Origin: Butyrivibrio sp.
GTDB taxonomy: Bacteria; Bacillota; Clostridia; Lachnospirales; Lachnospiraceae
Assembly: GCA_022486625.1 (NCBI GenBank)
Contig: JAKVKH010000011.1
Location: forward strand, 1-64,000
Length of the DNA: 64,000 nucleotides
Reading direction: 5' to 3'
The notes under the pieces were generated by a model. The model was not told the origin of the DNA. It was given only the letters and a program-made list of their open reading frames with translations, and searched no databases. Each line of letters opens with the position of its first letter. The first letter of the stretch is position 1. Below are positions 18,236 to 27,466 of this stretch, piece by piece. A program made the translations under genes and the position numbers.

Positions 18236-20962
18236 GTGCAGAAGTCAGAAGAAGAGATAAAGGAGCTTCAAAACAGTCAGGGAGGCTCCTTGAATGAACT
18301 GAATTTCGATGTACTGCAGAAATGGCAGGATCTGTTCTGTGAAACTTCAGAAGTTTATGTTTGCTGCCTTGATCATACCGGAAAGGCGATAACTTCTTTT
18401 TCCGGTAACAGATCGGAAGCTGATAAAATCAGGACGGTAGTTTCAGACGAACGGATTCGTGATATTTTTGAACGTGTTACATACAGCAGAATTGAAGAAC
18501 AGGCAGTTGAGATGACGGATGTCCCGAATCTCAGGCTGGCTGCTGTTGCTGTACGCCAGGGACAGAATACCAGATTTGTGTGGATTGTCTGCGCGGTCAT
18601 GAAAAGCGTGGACCTGTACAGCAGTGCATCTCATCTGCTCCCGTTTTCTGGATTTACTTATACAATAACGGAAGAACATTTCTATTATGTACTGGATTTG
18701 CTGCGGGAATCTACCGGAATGCTGTGCGAAGTGATGGAGTCCCGTGATGAAGCCATGCTGCAGAGTGAGAACAGTCGTGTCCTTGAGCACCAGATGAGTA
18801 ATCAGTTTCATCGTGCGGAAGCGATGACAGAGATTGTTTCAGAACTGGACAGTGATGATTCCATTGAGAAAATCATGGAAAAGGTGCTGAAGCAGATTGG
18901 CGAATATCTTGAGATCAGCAGCGGATTTTTATGTAAGAATCATCGAGAGGATGATCTGGTGGATGTGACAGTGCAGTGGAATTCATCAGGTTCGGTTGCA
19001 CTGTTTGATCAGAACCGGAATATTGAAAAGTTCTGGTTCCTGCATACGGAGAAAACGCTTGTACTTTCTTCTGATACGATGCTCAGTGCAGGCAGAAGAG
19101 AACAGCTTGATGCACTGGGGATCAGTGCAATTGCGGTATTCCCGATCAAAGTCAATGAAGAAATCGGGTTTTATGCATGCTTTGCACAGAGGGGAAAGAA
19201 CCGCACCTGGGGACTGGATGAAGTCAAATTTATCAGTGATGCGGCCAGAATCCTGCAGAGTATTATTACAAAGAGAATTCAGAAAAACTCTCTTGCAAGT
19301 TCGTTTGCTTCGCTGGAAGCAATTCTGGATAATGTCGGGAGTTCCATTTACGTAAGGGATATCCGGACAAACTGTATGCTGTTTGCAAACCGGAGCCTTC
19401 GAAGCCACTTTTCCAAAGAACTTCGTGAAGGTACGCTGGAGCAGTTGTTTGAAGAAAATATTCCGGCCAAAAGCCACAGTGGTAATTATGAAATCTATCA
19501 TGAGGAGCGTGGCAGATGGTACGATCTGTACTATACACACATTTCATGGGTGGATGGCAGAAAAGTATCCTTATGCGCAATTTATGACAGTACGGAAAAG
19601 AAACTGTATCAGAAAAAGATTGAGCAGCAGGCTTATACGGATTTCCTGACAGGATTGTATAACCGGATGTGCTGTGAACGTGATCTGGCAAAATATATAG
19701 ATGAAGCGCAGCAGAGCGGAGAAAAGGGTGCAGTCTTTTATCTGGATCTGGATGATTTTAAGCATATCAATGATGGACTGGGGCATCAGTATGGAGATCT
19801 CCTTCTGAAAACCATTTCCAGAAGTCTTCAGTCGATTTCAGGAATTCAGAATACATGTTACCGCATGGGCGGTGATGAATTTGTTATTATTGTACCAGCG
19901 CAGAGCTATTCGCTGGTGGATGACATCATGGCAAAGATTCAGGATATCTTTTCAAGGTCATGGTATCTTAAGGATGCGGATTATTACTGTACGATGAGTA
20001 TGGGAACTGTTGAGTTCCCGACAGAGGGCAGCAACGTGGCAGAGCTGATCAAGAAGGCTGATATTGCCATGTATGAAGCGAAAAAGTCGGGTAAGAACCG
20101 GATTGCCAGATATTCCGATAATATTGATTCCACTTCCAGCAGAAGACTGGATATGGAAAAGAATATGCGCGATGCCATGATGAAAAACTATGAGGAGTTT
20201 GAAATCTATTATCAGCCGATTGTAGATAATCTGACAAAGGGAACACCATGTGTCGGTGCAGAAGCGCTGGTTCGCTGGAATTCAAAAATGGGCTTTATTT
20301 CTCCGGGAGAATTTATCCCGCTGGCAGAATATCTTGGACTGATCAATCCGATCGGTAATCATGTGCTTGAAGAAGCCTGCAAAGCCTGCAGAAACTGGAA
20401 TGAAGCAGGCCATCCGGATTATCGGATCAACGTGAACCTGTCAGTTGTGCAGCTGTTGCAGCCGGATATTGTGGACATCATTCAGAATGCAATTGATACG
20501 TCGGGAATTGCTCCCCGGCAGTTGGTGTTGGAAATTACAGAGAGCCTTGCCATCAATGACCTGGACCGCACCAAGAATATTCTGATGAAGATCAAAAAAC
20601 TGGGAGTGCGTGTGGCACTGGATGATTTTGGAACGGGATATTCGTCACTGAACAATATCAGAGCGCTTCCGTTTGATATTATCAAAGTGGATCAGAATTT
20701 TGTCAGAGATCTGGCAGAGGACAGTTATTCGCAGTCCTTTATCAGAATGATTGCAGAGCTGGGTGAAGCGATCGGTGCAGATATCTGCGTGGAGGGAATT
20801 GAGACCAAAACGCAGTACCAGGTACTGGAAAGCATGAAGGTGCATTATATCCAGGGCTATTATTTCGATCGTCCGATTACCAGAACCGAGTTTGAAGAGA
20901 AGTATGTCAGCATGAAAAATGAAGGAAAAAAGAAGCGGATTGCCAGAAGCATGGATATTTAA
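18236..20962 (+). CDS. GGDEF-EAL cyclic-di-GMP protein with GAF and PAS-like sensors
   Basis: A 908-residue soluble signalling protein. In order: an N-terminal PocR/XylR-type sensory-like segment (about 20-170, with FCETSEVYVCCLDHTGKAI), a GAF-like domain (about 195-345), a PAS-like domain (about 352-460), a GGDEF domain with intact GGDEF at 545-549, and an EAL domain with EAL at 676-678, EITES, DDFGTGYSS and VEGIET. Both catalytic signatures look complete, so it may make and degrade c-di-GMP depending on input. No RxxD inhibitory site precedes GGDEF. The start is GTG 18236 with GGAGG 5 bp upstream. It follows guaB by 31 bp; since c-di-GMP is made from GTP, the proximity is suggestive but not proof of a link. 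Confidence 0.93.
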   Translation: MQKSEEEIKELQNSQGGSLNELNFDVLQKWQDLFCETSEVYVCCLDHTGKAITSFSGNRSEADKIRTVVSDERIRDIFERVTYSRIEEQAVEMTDVPNLRLAAVAVRQGQNTRFVWIVCAVMKSVDLYSSASHLLPFSGFTYTITEEHFYYVLDLLRESTGMLCEVMESRDEAMLQSENSRVLEHQMSNQFHRAEAMTEIVSELDSDDSIEKIMEKVLKQIGEYLEISSGFLCKNHREDDLVDVTVQWNSSGSVALFDQNRNIEKFWFLHTEKTLVLSSDTMLSAGRREQLDALGISAIAVFPIKVNEEIGFYACFAQRGKNRTWGLDEVKFISDAARILQSIITKRIQKNSLASSFASLEAILDNVGSSIYVRDIRTNCMLFANRSLRSHFSKELREGTLEQLFEENIPAKSHSGNYEIYHEERGRWYDLYYTHISWVDGRKVSLCAIYDSTEKKLYQKKIEQQAYTDFLTGLYNRMCCERDLAKYIDEAQQSGEKGAVFYLDLDDFKHINDGLGHQYGDLLLKTISRSLQSISGIQNTCYRMGGDEFVIIVPAQSYSLVDDIMAKIQDIFSRSWYLKDADYYCTMSMGTVEFPTEGSNVAELIKKADIAMYEAKKSGKNRIARYSDNIDSTSSRRLDMEKNMRDAMMKNYEEFEIYYQPIVDNLTKGTPCVGAEALVRWNSKMGFISPGEFIPLAEYLGLINPIGNHVLEEACKACRNWNEAGHPDYRINVNLSVVQLLQPDIVDIIQNAIDTSGIAPRQLVLEITESLAINDLDRTKNILMKIKKLGVRVALDDFGTGYSSLNNIRALPFDIIKVDQNFVRDLAEDSYSQSFIRMIAELGEAIGADICVEGIETKTQYQVLESMKVHYIQGYYFDRPITRTEFEEKYVSMKNEGKKKRIARSMDI

Positions 20963-21069
20963 GCTTTTCTTGACCGTCCGGTTATGTTATGATCAGATAG
21001 GAAATATATGAAGCGTATGGCAATCTGCGCCATATGGCTTAAGCGAAAAAGGAAAGACAGGAAACAGTT

Positions 21070-22767
21070 ATGGAAGAAATGACAGGAAGCTCTACAGAAG
21101 AAAAAAACAATACTCCTTCCCGGAATTTTATTGAGCAGGAAATCGATAAGGATCTCAGGGATGGTGTCTATACAACAGTGCATACCCGGTTTCCACCGGA
21201 GCCTAATGGATTTCTTCATATCGGGCATGCCAAGAGCATACTGCTGAATTCAGGCATTGCAAAAGAATATGGCGGAAAGTTCAATATGCGTTTCGATGAT
21301 ACCAATCCGACCAAGGAAAAATCTGAATTTATGGATTCCATCATCCGTGATGTGAAATGGCTTGGCGCAGACTATGAAGACCGTCTTTTTCATGCATCGG
21401 ACTATTTTGATCAGATGTATGAAAATGCCATAAAGCTGATTAAAAAGGGAAAAGCGTATGTTTCCACGTTGTCAGCTGATGAAATGAGAGAATACAGAGG
21501 AACCCTGACAGAACCAGGAAAAGATGATCCCGACCGCAACAGAAGTATGGAAGATAATCTGCGCATGTTCGAAGAAATGAAAAGCGGAGAAGTTCCGGAC
21601 GGTGGCATGACGCTTCGGGCGAAAATTGATATGAAGTCTCCTAACATTAACATGCGCGATCCGATCATATATCGTGTGGCACATATGACACATGCACGTA
21701 CGGGTGATAAGTGGTGCATTTATCCGATGTATGATTTTGCACATCCGATTGAAGATGCCATTGAGGGTATCACACATTCATTATGTACACTGGAATTTGA
21801 GGATCACAGACCGTTGTATGACTGGGTGGTAAAAGAGTGTGGTTATGTTAATCCACCGCGTCAGATCGAGTTTGCAAAGATGTATCTGACGAATGTCGTA
21901 ACCGGAAAACGATATATAAAAAAGCTTGTTGAGCAGGGAATCGTTGATGGATGGGATGATCCGCGTCTTGTGACGATTGCAGCGCTTCGGCGTCGTGGCT
22001 TTACACCGGAATCCATCCGGATGTTTGTAGAACTCTGTGGAATTTCCAAGAGCCAGTCTTCTGCAGAATATGCGATGCTGGAGTATTGCATCAGAGAAGA
22101 CTTAAAGCCGAAGGCAAAACGCATGATGGCAGTACTGAATCCGGTGAAACTGATTATTGACAATTATCCGGAAAATCAGACCGAGATGCTTGAGATTGAG
22201 AATAACAAGGAAGTTTCGGAAATGGGAATGAGACAGATTCCGTTTGGCAGGGAACTTTATATTGAAAGAGACGATTTCATGGAAGAGCCTCCAAAGAAAT
22301 ATTTCCGTCTGTTTCCGGGCAATGAAGTGCGTTTGATGAATGCTTATTTTGTAACCTGCACCGGATGCGTAAAGGATGCGGAAGGCAATATAACAGAGGT
22401 TCACTGTACCTATGATCCGCAGACCAAGAGCGGAAGCGGATTTGAAGGACGTAAGGTGAAGGGAACGATTCATTGGGTTTCTGCGAAGGAAGCAGTGAAT
22501 GCAGAAGTCAGACTATATGAGAATATTATTGATGAGGAAAAGGGCGTTTATAATGAAGATGGTTCCTTAAATCTTAATCCGGATTCCATTACTGTAATTC
22601 ATGATGCAAAGCTTGAGCCTGCACTTGGGAAGGCAGCGGCTTACGATAAGTTCCAGTTTGTAAGAAACGGTTATTTCTGTGTAGATTGCAAGGATTCAGA
22701 AGAAAACAGACCGGTGTTTAACCGTATCGTTTCTCTTAAGAGTTCATTTGTTCTGCCGAAGCAGTAA
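21070..22767 (+). CDS. glnS: Glutaminyl-tRNA synthetase
   Basis: GlnRS charges tRNA-Gln directly. The 565-residue class I enzyme shows [17 protein letters not shown] (HIGH motif), the [11 protein letters not shown] active-site strand, and [20 protein letters not shown]. The MIDS-type KMSKS equivalent is replaced by a local ISKSQS-like stretch ([12 protein letters not shown]). The C-terminal anticodon-binding beta barrels are complete. Many Firmicutes instead use the Glu-tRNA(Gln) amidotransferase, and GlnRS in Clostridia is thought to come from lateral transfer; base use here looks like that of its neighbours, so any transfer is old. I saw no T-box leader. DUF2225 follows after 35 bp. Confidence 0.96.
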   Translation: MEEMTGSSTEEKNNTPSRNFIEQEIDKDLRDGVYTTVHTRFPPEPNGFLHIGHAKSILLNSGIAKEYGGKFNMRFDDTNPTKEKSEFMDSIIRDVKWLGADYEDRLFHASDYFDQMYENAIKLIKKGKAYVSTLSADEMREYRGTLTEPGKDDPDRNRSMEDNLRMFEEMKSGEVPDGGMTLRAKIDMKSPNINMRDPIIYRVAHMTHARTGDKWCIYPMYDFAHPIEDAIEGITHSLCTLEFEDHRPLYDWVVKECGYVNPPRQIEFAKMYLTNVVTGKRYIKKLVEQGIVDGWDDPRLVTIAALRRRGFTPESIRMFVELCGISKSQSSAEYAMLEYCIREDLKPKAKRMMAVLNPVKLIIDNYPENQTEMLEIENNKEVSEMGMRQIPFGRELYIERDDFMEEPPKKYFRLFPGNEVRLMNAYFVTCTGCVKDAEGNITEVHCTYDPQTKSGSGFEGRKVKGTIHWVSAKEAVNAEVRLYENIIDEEKGVYNEDGSLNLNPDSITVIHDAKLEPALGKAAAYDKFQFVRNGYFCVDCKDSEENRPVFNRIVSLKSSFVLPKQ

Positions 22768-22802
22768 ATAAAAACAGTATTAAAAAAAAAGGGGTACAGG
22801 AT

Positions 22803-23660
22803 ATGTCTATTCTTTCCGGATTGGGTAAATTTGGACTGGGAAATATTGAAGAACAGAATCTGTATGGCAAGGAAAAAGAAAAGGTTACGCAGGAAAGCAA
22901 TAAGCCGGTAGAGGTCAAAGTACCGGAAGAAAGTGATTTCCTGTATGAGAAAAAGTGTGTCTGTCCTGTCTGCGGAGAAGAAATTTCCACACTTACGGTA
23001 CGTGCGGGCAAGGTGCATGTAAAAAAGGTGGATACGGATCTGCGGCCGGTTTATGAGCAGGTAGACGAGATCAAATATGATATTATTGCCTGCCCGGAGT
23101 GTGGTTATGCTGCACTTGGAAGATATTTCAAGACACTGACCAAAAGACAGATTGATGATATCAGGAATCAGATCTGTATGAATTATAAGCCTCAGAGAGA
23201 AAACAAGACCATATATACATATGAAGATGCCAAGGAGCGTTATCAGCTGGCACTTGCGAATGCAATTGTAAAAAATGCAAGGGCAAGTGAGAAAGCTTAT
23301 CTGTGCCTGAAAACGGCATGGCTGATTCGTGGAGAGACAGAGCGTATGTCTGCAGATCAGGTATCGGATCTGGAAGCCAGAAAGAAGGAGAACTGTAAGG
23401 AAGAGCAGGAACTTCTTAAGAATGCACTTGATGGTTTCGTCATGGCAAGACAGACAGAGGAGTTTCCGATTGCCGGAATGAATACGGTGACATTGGATTA
23501 TCTTCTCGCTGCACTTTATATGGAAACAGGGCAGTATGAGGCGGCATCCAAGATGATCGGAGGAATTCTGACATCACGCAGTGCAAACAGTCATATTAAG
23601 GATCGTGCATATGACCTTAAAGAACTGCTGGCAGAAAAAAAGGCAGCGGATAAGGCATGA
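22803..23660 (+). CDS. DUF2225 family protein with zinc-ribbon cysteines
   Basis: A 285-residue cytosolic protein. Two CxxC pairs (CVCPVCGEE near residue 57 and IIACPECGYAALGRYF near 97) form a likely zinc ribbon, and a TPR-like helical tail follows (YQLALANAIVKNARASEKAYL). This matches the DUF2225 family common in Firmicutes, whose role is unknown. The last four bases overlap the next gene (ATGA), so it is coupled with the MocR-type regulator. GGGGTACAGG lies upstream of the start. Confidence 0.85.
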   Translation: MSILSGLGKFGLGNIEEQNLYGKEKEKVTQESNKPVEVKVPEESDFLYEKKCVCPVCGEEISTLTVRAGKVHVKKVDTDLRPVYEQVDEIKYDIIACPECGYAALGRYFKTLTKRQIDDIRNQICMNYKPQRENKTIYTYEDAKERYQLALANAIVKNARASEKAYLCLKTAWLIRGETERMSADQVSDLEARKKENCKEEQELLKNALDGFVMARQTEEFPIAGMNTVTLDYLLAALYMETGQYEAASKMIGGILTSRSANSHIKDRAYDLKELLAEKKAADKA

Positions 23661-25084
23661 CGGAGCTGAATATCACGCTTCAGGATCAGGGGCATCTTTA
23701 TGAACAGATCTATGAATATATCAGAAATGAAATCAGAAAAGGGAAGCTTCTCTGCGGGGAGAGGCTTCCCTCTACTCGTTCTCTGGCAGAATTCCTTACG
23801 GTGTCCAGAACAACGGTAGAGATGGCGTATGATCAGCTCCTTTCAGAAGGCTATATTGAAGCCAGACCACACCGGGGATATTTTATCTGTGAAACCGGAG
23901 AACTTTTCAGTCTGGAAGAGGAGAAAAGCGGAGAAAAGACAGGACAGGCGGCAGTATCAGAGCCCGCGATGAAGGAAAAAAAAGAAATTCAGATTGATTT
24001 TTCTCCAAGAACCATTGATATGAGTGCATTCCCCTATGCAACCTGGAAAAAGATTAACCGTGGGATTCTGGTAGATGGTAAAAACAGTATGCTTTCGGCA
24101 GGGGAACCACAGGGAGACCTGGGACTTAGGGAAACTATTGCCAGATATCTGCAGCTTTCAAGAGGCGTACGGTGCCAGGCGGATCAGATTGTGATCGGCG
24201 CAGGAAATGATTATCTTCTGATGTTGCTGGAGCAGATTCTGGGAAAAAGAACGGCAGCAATGGAACAGGTGACATACACCAGGGCAGCAGATATCTTCAG
24301 ACGTTTCGGATATGAACTTAAGGTTACCGGAATGGATGAAAGCGGAATGCTGGTATCGGAACTGGAGAAAACAGGAGCGGATCTTGCCTATGTCATGCCA
24401 TCACACCAGTATCCGACGGGAACCGTGATGCCGATTGCAAGACGGATGGAACTTCTGCAATGGGCATCGGAACAGGAAAACCGTTATCTGATTGAGGATG
24501 ATTATGATTCGGAATTCCGGTATCGTGGGAAGCCGATTCCTTCGCTTCAGGCATCTGATCATCAGGGAAAGGTGATCTATATCGGTACTTTTTCGAAATC
24601 AATTGCACCGGCGATTCGTGTAAGTTATATGGTGCTTCCGGAGAGTCTGCTGGAAATCTATCATACCGGATGCAGCTGCTTTTCTTCTACTGTTTCGAGA
24701 ATTAACCAGGAAATTATCAATGAATTTATCCGGGATGGATATTTTGAAAGATATCTGAACAAGATGAGAAGAATATACAGGATGAAGCATGATCTGATGC
24801 TGAAGGAACTGGGAATACTTCTGGACAGGTTTGAAATTTCAGGAGCGGATGCAGGACTTCATCTGTTGCTGTCCTGCAAAAAAAAGGGAACGGAAGAGGA
24901 GCTGAGAAGACTGGCATCAGAATGTAATGTCAGGATTTATCCGCTGACGGAATATAGAATTGATGACGGAATGAACCACAGAATTCCGGAACGCTTACAG
25001 AAGCCAACAGTAATACTCGGGTATGCATCGTTGACTGAGGCACAGATCACAGAAGGCTGCGCAAGACTTGCACAGGCATGGTAA
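23657..25084 (+). CDS. MocR-type regulator: GntR DNA-binding plus aminotransferase domain
   Basis: A 475-residue fusion. Residues 10-80 are a GntR winged helix (RLPSTRSLAEFLTVSRTTVE). From about 110 on it has a fold-type I aminotransferase core with SHQYPTGTVMP, IEDDYDSEFRY and the PLP-lysine motif GTFSKSIAPAIRVSY. MocR/PdxR proteins sense PLP or an amino acid derivative and control genes for vitamin B6, GABA, taurine or similar. No pdxST or other known target lies next door, so the regulon is unknown. The start overlaps the DUF2225 stop. A bidirectional terminator follows at once. Confidence 0.9.
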   Translation: MTELNITLQDQGHLYEQIYEYIRNEIRKGKLLCGERLPSTRSLAEFLTVSRTTVEMAYDQLLSEGYIEARPHRGYFICETGELFSLEEEKSGEKTGQAAVSEPAMKEKKEIQIDFSPRTIDMSAFPYATWKKINRGILVDGKNSMLSAGEPQGDLGLRETIARYLQLSRGVRCQADQIVIGAGNDYLLMLLEQILGKRTAAMEQVTYTRAADIFRRFGYELKVTGMDESGMLVSELEKTGADLAYVMPSHQYPTGTVMPIARRMELLQWASEQENRYLIEDDYDSEFRYRGKPIPSLQASDHQGKVIYIGTFSKSIAPAIRVSYMVLPESLLEIYHTGCSCFSSTVSRINQEIINEFIRDGYFERYLNKMRRIYRMKHDLMLKELGILLDRFEISGADAGLHLLLSCKKKGTEEELRRLASECNVRIYPLTEYRIDDGMNHRIPERLQKPTVILGYASLTEAQITEGCARLAQAW

Positions 25085-25131
25085 AAAATACGGGCGATAC
25101 AGCATAAATCTGCTGTGTCACCCGTATTTTT
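25085..25131. terminator. Bidirectional terminator after the MocR-type gene
   Basis: AAAATACGGG pairs with CCCGTATTTT, then after a C-A mismatch GATACAGCA pairs with TGCTGTGTC around a six-base loop. A and T tracts on the two flanks allow use by both converging genes. Confidence 0.88.
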
Positions 25132-25151
25132 ACACTGAAACCTTTTAAATC

Positions 25152-25523
25152 TTATTTTTCATTTGAAGTATCATCATCATCGAAAAACTCTTCGGTTTCA
25201 TCAGGAGCTTCATCGGCTTCCCTGTCATCACTGCTTTCATCAGATGATTCATCGGCAGCATCATCAGTTGATGAATCAGAGTGCGTATTATTTTCCGCAT
25301 CGTCATCAGACTTGGAATTATGTCCGATATTTACATATCCGCGGCTGTGTTCATCGGATGTATTGTCGGTATCATCATCAAAGTCATCAAAATCATCAAA
25401 ATCATCATCGTCGGAATCGCTGTTCAGCTCTCCGTCTTTTTTGTTAAGGTAATAATATACACCTGCAGCAGCTGCGCCTGCAGCAGCACAGAACAGAACA
25501 AATTTGCCCAGTCCCTTAGACAT
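25152..25523 (-). CDS. Small membrane protein with a very acidic Asp/Ser-rich tail
   Basis: A 123-residue protein with no recognised family. The N-terminus MSKGLGKFVLFCAAAGAAAA is a positively charged start followed by a hydrophobic, Ala-rich helix that reads like a signal anchor. Everything after KKDGEL is low complexity and dominated by Asp, Glu and Ser, encoded by GAT/TCA-type repeats near 25190-25410. Clostridial relatives of YtxH-like small membrane proteins share the one-helix start, which is the nearest guess. It might be a surface spacer or cation-binding tail. Codons and a start site support a real gene. Confidence 0.65.
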   Translation of the reverse strand: MSKGLGKFVLFCAAAGAAAAGVYYYLNKKDGELNSDSDDDDFDDFDDFDDDTDNTSDEHSRGYVNIGHNSKSDDDAENNTHSDSSTDDAADESSDESSDDREADEAPDETEEFFDDDDTSNEK

Positions 25524-25633
25524 ATTATGCCACCCTTCCTGCGTTATGTGCGCAATTCATATTTCCGAATATCGGGATGTTTATATTTTAATACAATTCC
25601 GGATATAAGGGAAGAGGAAAAAGCGTGGAATCA

Positions 25634-25663
25634 TTGAAAAAAGGAAAGAGAAAGTGGTATAGT
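25634..25663 (+). promoter_or_regulatory. Probable promoter of the TetR-family gene
   Basis: TTGAAA (25634-25639) and TATAGT (25658-25663) are 18 bp apart. Transcription would begin near 25670, which rules out the in-frame ATG at 25662 as the start codon of the regulator. Confidence 0.55.
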
Positions 25664-25715
25664 GAATATGGACCGGTTTAGTCAACACAGGGGTGTGTAT
25701 GGGGGTTACAGGTAC

Positions 25716-26324
25716 ATGAATGAAAAATTTTTTGACCTGAAGAAGGAAAAACAGGATCGTATGATCAATGCTTCATTAAAAGCATTTGCCCTTGGAGGGT
25801 ATCTTCATGCGAGCACAGATGATATTGTCAGAGATGCGGGAATCAGTAAGGGGCTACTTTTTCATTATTTTGGCAGTAAGCTTGGGCTGTATTCATTCCT
25901 GTATGATTACAGTGTGAGATTTTTTACACTGGAAGTGGATTCGGAGATTGACAGAAACGAGAGTAACTTATTTGCCCTCTATCGTCAGTTCCTGACGGCA
26001 AGAGCCAGCTCCATGCGTCAGTATCCATATATGCAGAGATTTCTTCTGAGTGTGGAAACAGAGAGAATGACAGAGGCAGTACAGGCGGTACAGGAGCGCC
26101 ATACGGTATTGCATAATATGTACACCGGGATAATGAAAAAAGGGGATATTTCCAGATTCATTGATGCAGCGGATTATGAACGGATCGGATTTATGCTCGA
26201 TTATGTGATGGAGAGACTGCTGATCTTCGGTGAAGGTACGGGTGAGGGCATAACGGGTGCAGATCAGTTCCTTTCGGCGGCCGGAAAATATATTGATATG
26301 ATGGAGAAACTGACATATAGATAG
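25716..26324 (+). CDS. TetR/AcrR family transcriptional regulator
   Basis: A 202-residue one-component regulator. The N-terminal DNA-binding domain reads RMINASLKAFALGGYLHAST, then DDIVRDAGISKGLLFHYFGS, a clean TetR helix-turn-helix. The C-terminal ligand domain is variable and gives no ligand. ATG 25716 is preferred over upstream in-frame codons because the fold begins at KKEKQDRMI and the promoter lies at 25634-25663. It precedes the PfkB-like gene by 35 bp and may regulate itself and that gene. Confidence 0.88.
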   Translation: MNEKFFDLKKEKQDRMINASLKAFALGGYLHASTDDIVRDAGISKGLLFHYFGSKLGLYSFLYDYSVRFFTLEVDSEIDRNESNLFALYRQFLTARASSMRQYPYMQRFLLSVETERMTEAVQAVQERHTVLHNMYTGIMKKGDISRFIDAADYERIGFMLDYVMERLLIFGEGTGEGITGADQFLSAAGKYIDMMEKLTYR

Positions 26325-26359
26325 ATTGAGACAGGGTAATTCTGACTGGAGGAAATGCC

Positions 26360-27288
26360 ATGGGAAAATTTGTCGTAGCAGGAGTAACGCAGATCGAGAC
26401 CATTGTAAAGGTGGAAAAGATACCGGTGGAGTTTGCACCTTTGACCCGCGGAACGGGAACCATCTATACATCCGTTGGAGGAGACGCCTATAATGAGTCA
26501 CTGGCACTGAAATGGCTGGGAAATGAAGTCACTTTCATGTCTATGGTCGGCAGATCTCAGAAGATGGATCAGCTTAATCCCGGTGATCGCAAGGTAACCA
26601 TTCCAACTGAGTATATTATTCCGCAGATGGAAAATACACCAACAGAAGTGATCTTCTATGACAAAAACCGCAGACAGCAGATTTTTGAAGATCCGAAGGA
26701 TCTGCATGATGCAGTTTATGACATGTCCATGGCAACACCGCTTGTTGCTGCCTGTGATATGGTAATACTGGCAAATGCCAATTTCTGCAAGCCGTTTCTG
26801 CGGCTGGCACGGGAACATTGCAAAAGAATCGCGGTGAATGTCAGAAATTTTAATCATAATATGGAAAAAATAATACAGAATTTTTAAGCGGAGCGCAGAT
26901 CCTGTATTTCAGTGATGATATTCTGACGGAAGATCCGTATGATTTTGTGCAGAGCATGGCAGATCGTTATGCACCGGATATTATTGTACTGGGGCAGGGT
27001 GCAGAAGGTGTAATTCTGTATGACAGGGCTGCAGGGATCAAGGTGCATTATAATTCTGTGAATACCAATGAAGTTGTGAATACGGCAGGAGCAGGCAATG
27101 CCCTGTTTTCATGTTTTCTGCATTATTATCTGGAAACAGGAGATTCGGTAAAAGCAGTAAAAAATGCACTTCTGTTTGCATCATATAAAATCGGTTATCT
27201 GGGAACATCTAATGGATTTATGACCACACAGCAGTTGGATCAGTGGCATGATCTGATTTGGGGAGTTCAACCGGAAACCGTGATTTGA
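26360..27288 (+). pseudogene. PfkB-family carbohydrate kinase, split by a frameshift
   Basis: Two reading frames together make one PfkB/ribokinase-like protein. The first part (26360-26887) starts behind GGAGG with MGKFVVAGVTQIETIVKV and has the sugar-site motif SVGGDAYNESLALKWLG. The second part begins in the next frame near 26870 and contains VVNTAGAGNALFSCFLHYY. The break is at an A6 run (26865-26870); one more A would join the frames as NHNMEKNNTEFLSGAQILYF. The usual catalytic motif GAGD is GAGN here, so the base Asp is replaced by Asn. The gene may be decaying, recoded by slippage, or misread by one base. If intact, it could be a non-catalytic sugar-binding relative. Confidence 0.8.
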
Positions 27289-27332
27289 TGAGATCAGAAA
27301 GAAAAGAATTTTATTCTGGAGATACCTTGAAA

Positions 27333-27346
27333 TGAAAACGTTTCCG
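27333..27346 (+). promoter_or_regulatory. cre-like operator upstream of malQ
   Basis: TGAAAACGTTTCCG matches the catabolite-responsive element consensus TGWAARCGYTWNCW at 13 of 14 positions. It may bind CcpA or the LacI-family protein encoded after malQ. A second, related half-site GAAAACGATAC adjoins it. Confidence 0.65.
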
Positions 27347-27411
27347 AAAACGATACACATTTTTATGGAAACTATTGCCATATAAACAACAAAGTGATAA
27401 AGTTAAGTGGT

Positions 27412-27429
27412 ACCGGAAACGTTACCGGT
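27412..27429. promoter_or_regulatory. LacI-type operator 40 bp before malQ
   Basis: ACCGGAAACGTTACCGGT is a near-perfect 18-bp palindrome centred on AACGTT; only one symmetric pair differs. The central CG and 9-bp arms are typical for LacI/MalR repressors. It lies inside the likely malQ leader. Confidence 0.65.
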
Positions 27430-27466
27430 AATTTGTTGATAAATTGTATTAAAGGGGCACAGGGAG

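Noticed and set aside
25180..25410. CRISPR-like short repeats
   Set aside because: The pattern is Asp/Ser codon repetition within a gene, with no constant repeat or spacer length.
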